From contig JAIXYF010000072.1 in NCBI GenBank assembly GCA_027490345.1, positions 1 through 14,151 on the forward strand: a stretch of DNA of 14,151 nt, given 5' to 3'. A program made the translations under genes and the position numbers. This DNA is from Novosphingobium sp. (GTDB taxonomy: Bacteria > Pseudomonadota > Alphaproteobacteria > Sphingomonadales > Sphingomonadaceae). Under the pieces are notes generated by a model. The model saw only the letters and a program-made list of their open reading frames with translations. It was not told the origin of the DNA and did not search any database. Shown piece after piece: positions 13,412 through 14,151 of the stretch. Position 1 is the first letter of the stretch. Every line of letters starts with the position of its first letter.

Positions 13412-14151
13412 ATGCGCAAGTTTCATCCGGTCCTCCTTTCGCTCCTGCTCGCGGGCTGCGCCCAGGCCCTTGCAGATCCGATCACGCCGCTGTCGGCGGT
13501 TGATTGGCGAACCTATGGCGGAACGACCGAGGAACAACGCTTCAGCCAGCTGACAGCGATCGACGCCAGCACGGTCGGCAATCTGGGCCTTGCCTGGAGC
13601 CACGAGTTCGATACCGCGCGCGGCCTTGAGGCGACACCGCTGGTGGCCGATGGGGTGATCTACACGACGACTGCCTGGTCGAAGGTCTATGCGCTCGATG
13701 CGGTGAGCGGCAAGCTCATCTGGGAATATGATCCCAAAGTGCCCGGCGAGACCGGTTTCAAGGCCTGCTGCGATGTCGTCAATCGCGGTGCCGCGCTCCA
13801 TGATGGCAAGATCTATGTTGGCACCCTCGATGGCCGGCTGATTGCGCTCGATGCCAAGACCGGCAAGCTCGTCTGGTCGACGCTGACAGTCGATCAAAGC
13901 AAGCCCTATACGATCACCGGCGCGCCGCGTGTGGTGAAGGGGCGTGTGCTGATCGGCAATGGCGGCGGCGAATATGGCGTGCGCGGCTATGTCAGCGCCT
14001 ATGATGCTCAAACCGGCAAGATGGCCTGGCGCTTCTACACGGTGCCGCCGGCCAAGGGTGCTGGCCCCGATGGCGCAGCCTCTGACAAGATCATCGCCAA
14101 GATGCAGGCCACCTGGGACGGCGACTGGTCCAAGTTCGGCGGCGGCGGCAC
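13412..14151 (+). CDS. PQQ-dependent alcohol dehydrogenase, 5' part (cut by window end)
   Basis: The first 246 codons of a periplasmic quinoprotein alcohol dehydrogenase that oxidises primary or secondary alcohols with PQQ and passes electrons to cytochrome c. Seen: beta-propeller repeats such as KVYALDAVSGKLIWEYDP and RLIALDAKTGKLVW, GLEATP (71-76), the vicinal cysteines C119-C120 that form the ring disulfide over PQQ, NRG (124-126), and the family signature GNGGGEYGVRGYVSAYD (182-198). The export signal MRKFHPVLLSLLLAGCAQALADP is ambiguous: LAGC (13-16) is a lipobox, but ALA before D22 suits signal peptidase I. Family members are about 600-700 residues; whether a C-terminal cytochrome c domain follows cannot be seen. 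The ribosome site is weak. The gene starts 33 bases after the terminator T-run. Confidence 0.92.
   Translation, partial: MRKFHPVLLSLLLAGCAQALADPITPLSAVDWRTYGGTTEEQRFSQLTAIDASTVGNLGLAWSHEFDTARGLEATPLVADGVIYTTTAWSKVYALDAVSGKLIWEYDPKVPGETGFKACCDVVNRGAALHDGKIYVGTLDGRLIALDAKTGKLVWSTLTVDQSKPYTITGAPRVVKGRVLIGNGGGEYGVRGYVSAYDAQTGKMAWRFYTVPPAKGAGPDGAASDKIIAKMQATWDGDWSKFGGGG

Noticed and set aside
13388..14011. 207-codon minus-strand open frame opposite the PQQ dehydrogenase
   Set aside because: The plus strand encodes the vicinal-cysteine and GNGGGEYGVRGY signatures; the antisense frame has none.

Overview
This GC-rich window looks like an accessory catabolic island of an alphaproteobacterium, most likely a sphingomonad (Novosphingobium, Sphingobium or Sphingopyxis type). 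The lineage call is inference. It rests on the large TonB-dependent receptor with a VTATRR-type TonB box, the local mix of Baeyer-Villiger monooxygenase, CoA-dependent beta-oxidation genes and a PQQ alcohol dehydrogenase, and the codon bias. No rRNA, tRNA, CRISPR array, transposase or transcription regulator is visible.

Layout, left to right. (1) Bases 1-157 are a promoter region with a 16-bp operator-like palindrome. (2) A short plus-strand operon, 158-1604, holds a short-chain dehydrogenase and a GST-like protein. (3) Facing it, with only one base between the two stop codons, is an eight-gene minus-strand operon running from 10413 down to 1606. In transcription order it encodes a HAPMO-type Baeyer-Villiger monooxygenase, an enoyl-CoA hydratase, a 3-hydroxyacyl-CoA dehydrogenase, an acyl-CoA dehydrogenase, an AMP-forming acyl-CoA synthetase, a tandem NTF2-like protein, a DUF849 beta-keto acid cleavage enzyme and a metal-dependent cyclase/hydrolase. 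Junctions are mostly 3-8 bp overlaps or gaps, including three 4-bp ATGA overlaps. (4) A 322-bp divergent control region follows at 10414-10735. (5) A TonB-dependent receptor (10736-13333) ends at a good intrinsic terminator. (6) The 5' part of a PQQ-dependent alcohol dehydrogenase (13412 to the window end) closes the window.

How the parts may work together (inference): the receptor imports a hydrophobic substrate. The PQQ enzyme and the SDR oxidise an alcohol to a ketone, and the monooxygenase inserts oxygen to give an ester or lactone. A hydrolase, possibly the cyclase-family protein, opens it. The synthetase makes the CoA thioester, and the three beta-oxidation enzymes carry it to the beta-keto stage. 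No thiolase is present, but a beta-keto acid cleavage enzyme is. The substrate cannot be read from the sequence.

The strongest non-coding signal is a pair of nearly identical palindromes, TCAACA-N4-TGTTGA, at 90-105 and 10467-10482 (15 of 16 bases the same). They lie 52 and 53 bases from the start codons of the SDR and the monooxygenase, each overlapping a TTGA of a possible -35 box. This suggests one regulator, not encoded here, that controls both operons and possibly the receptor.
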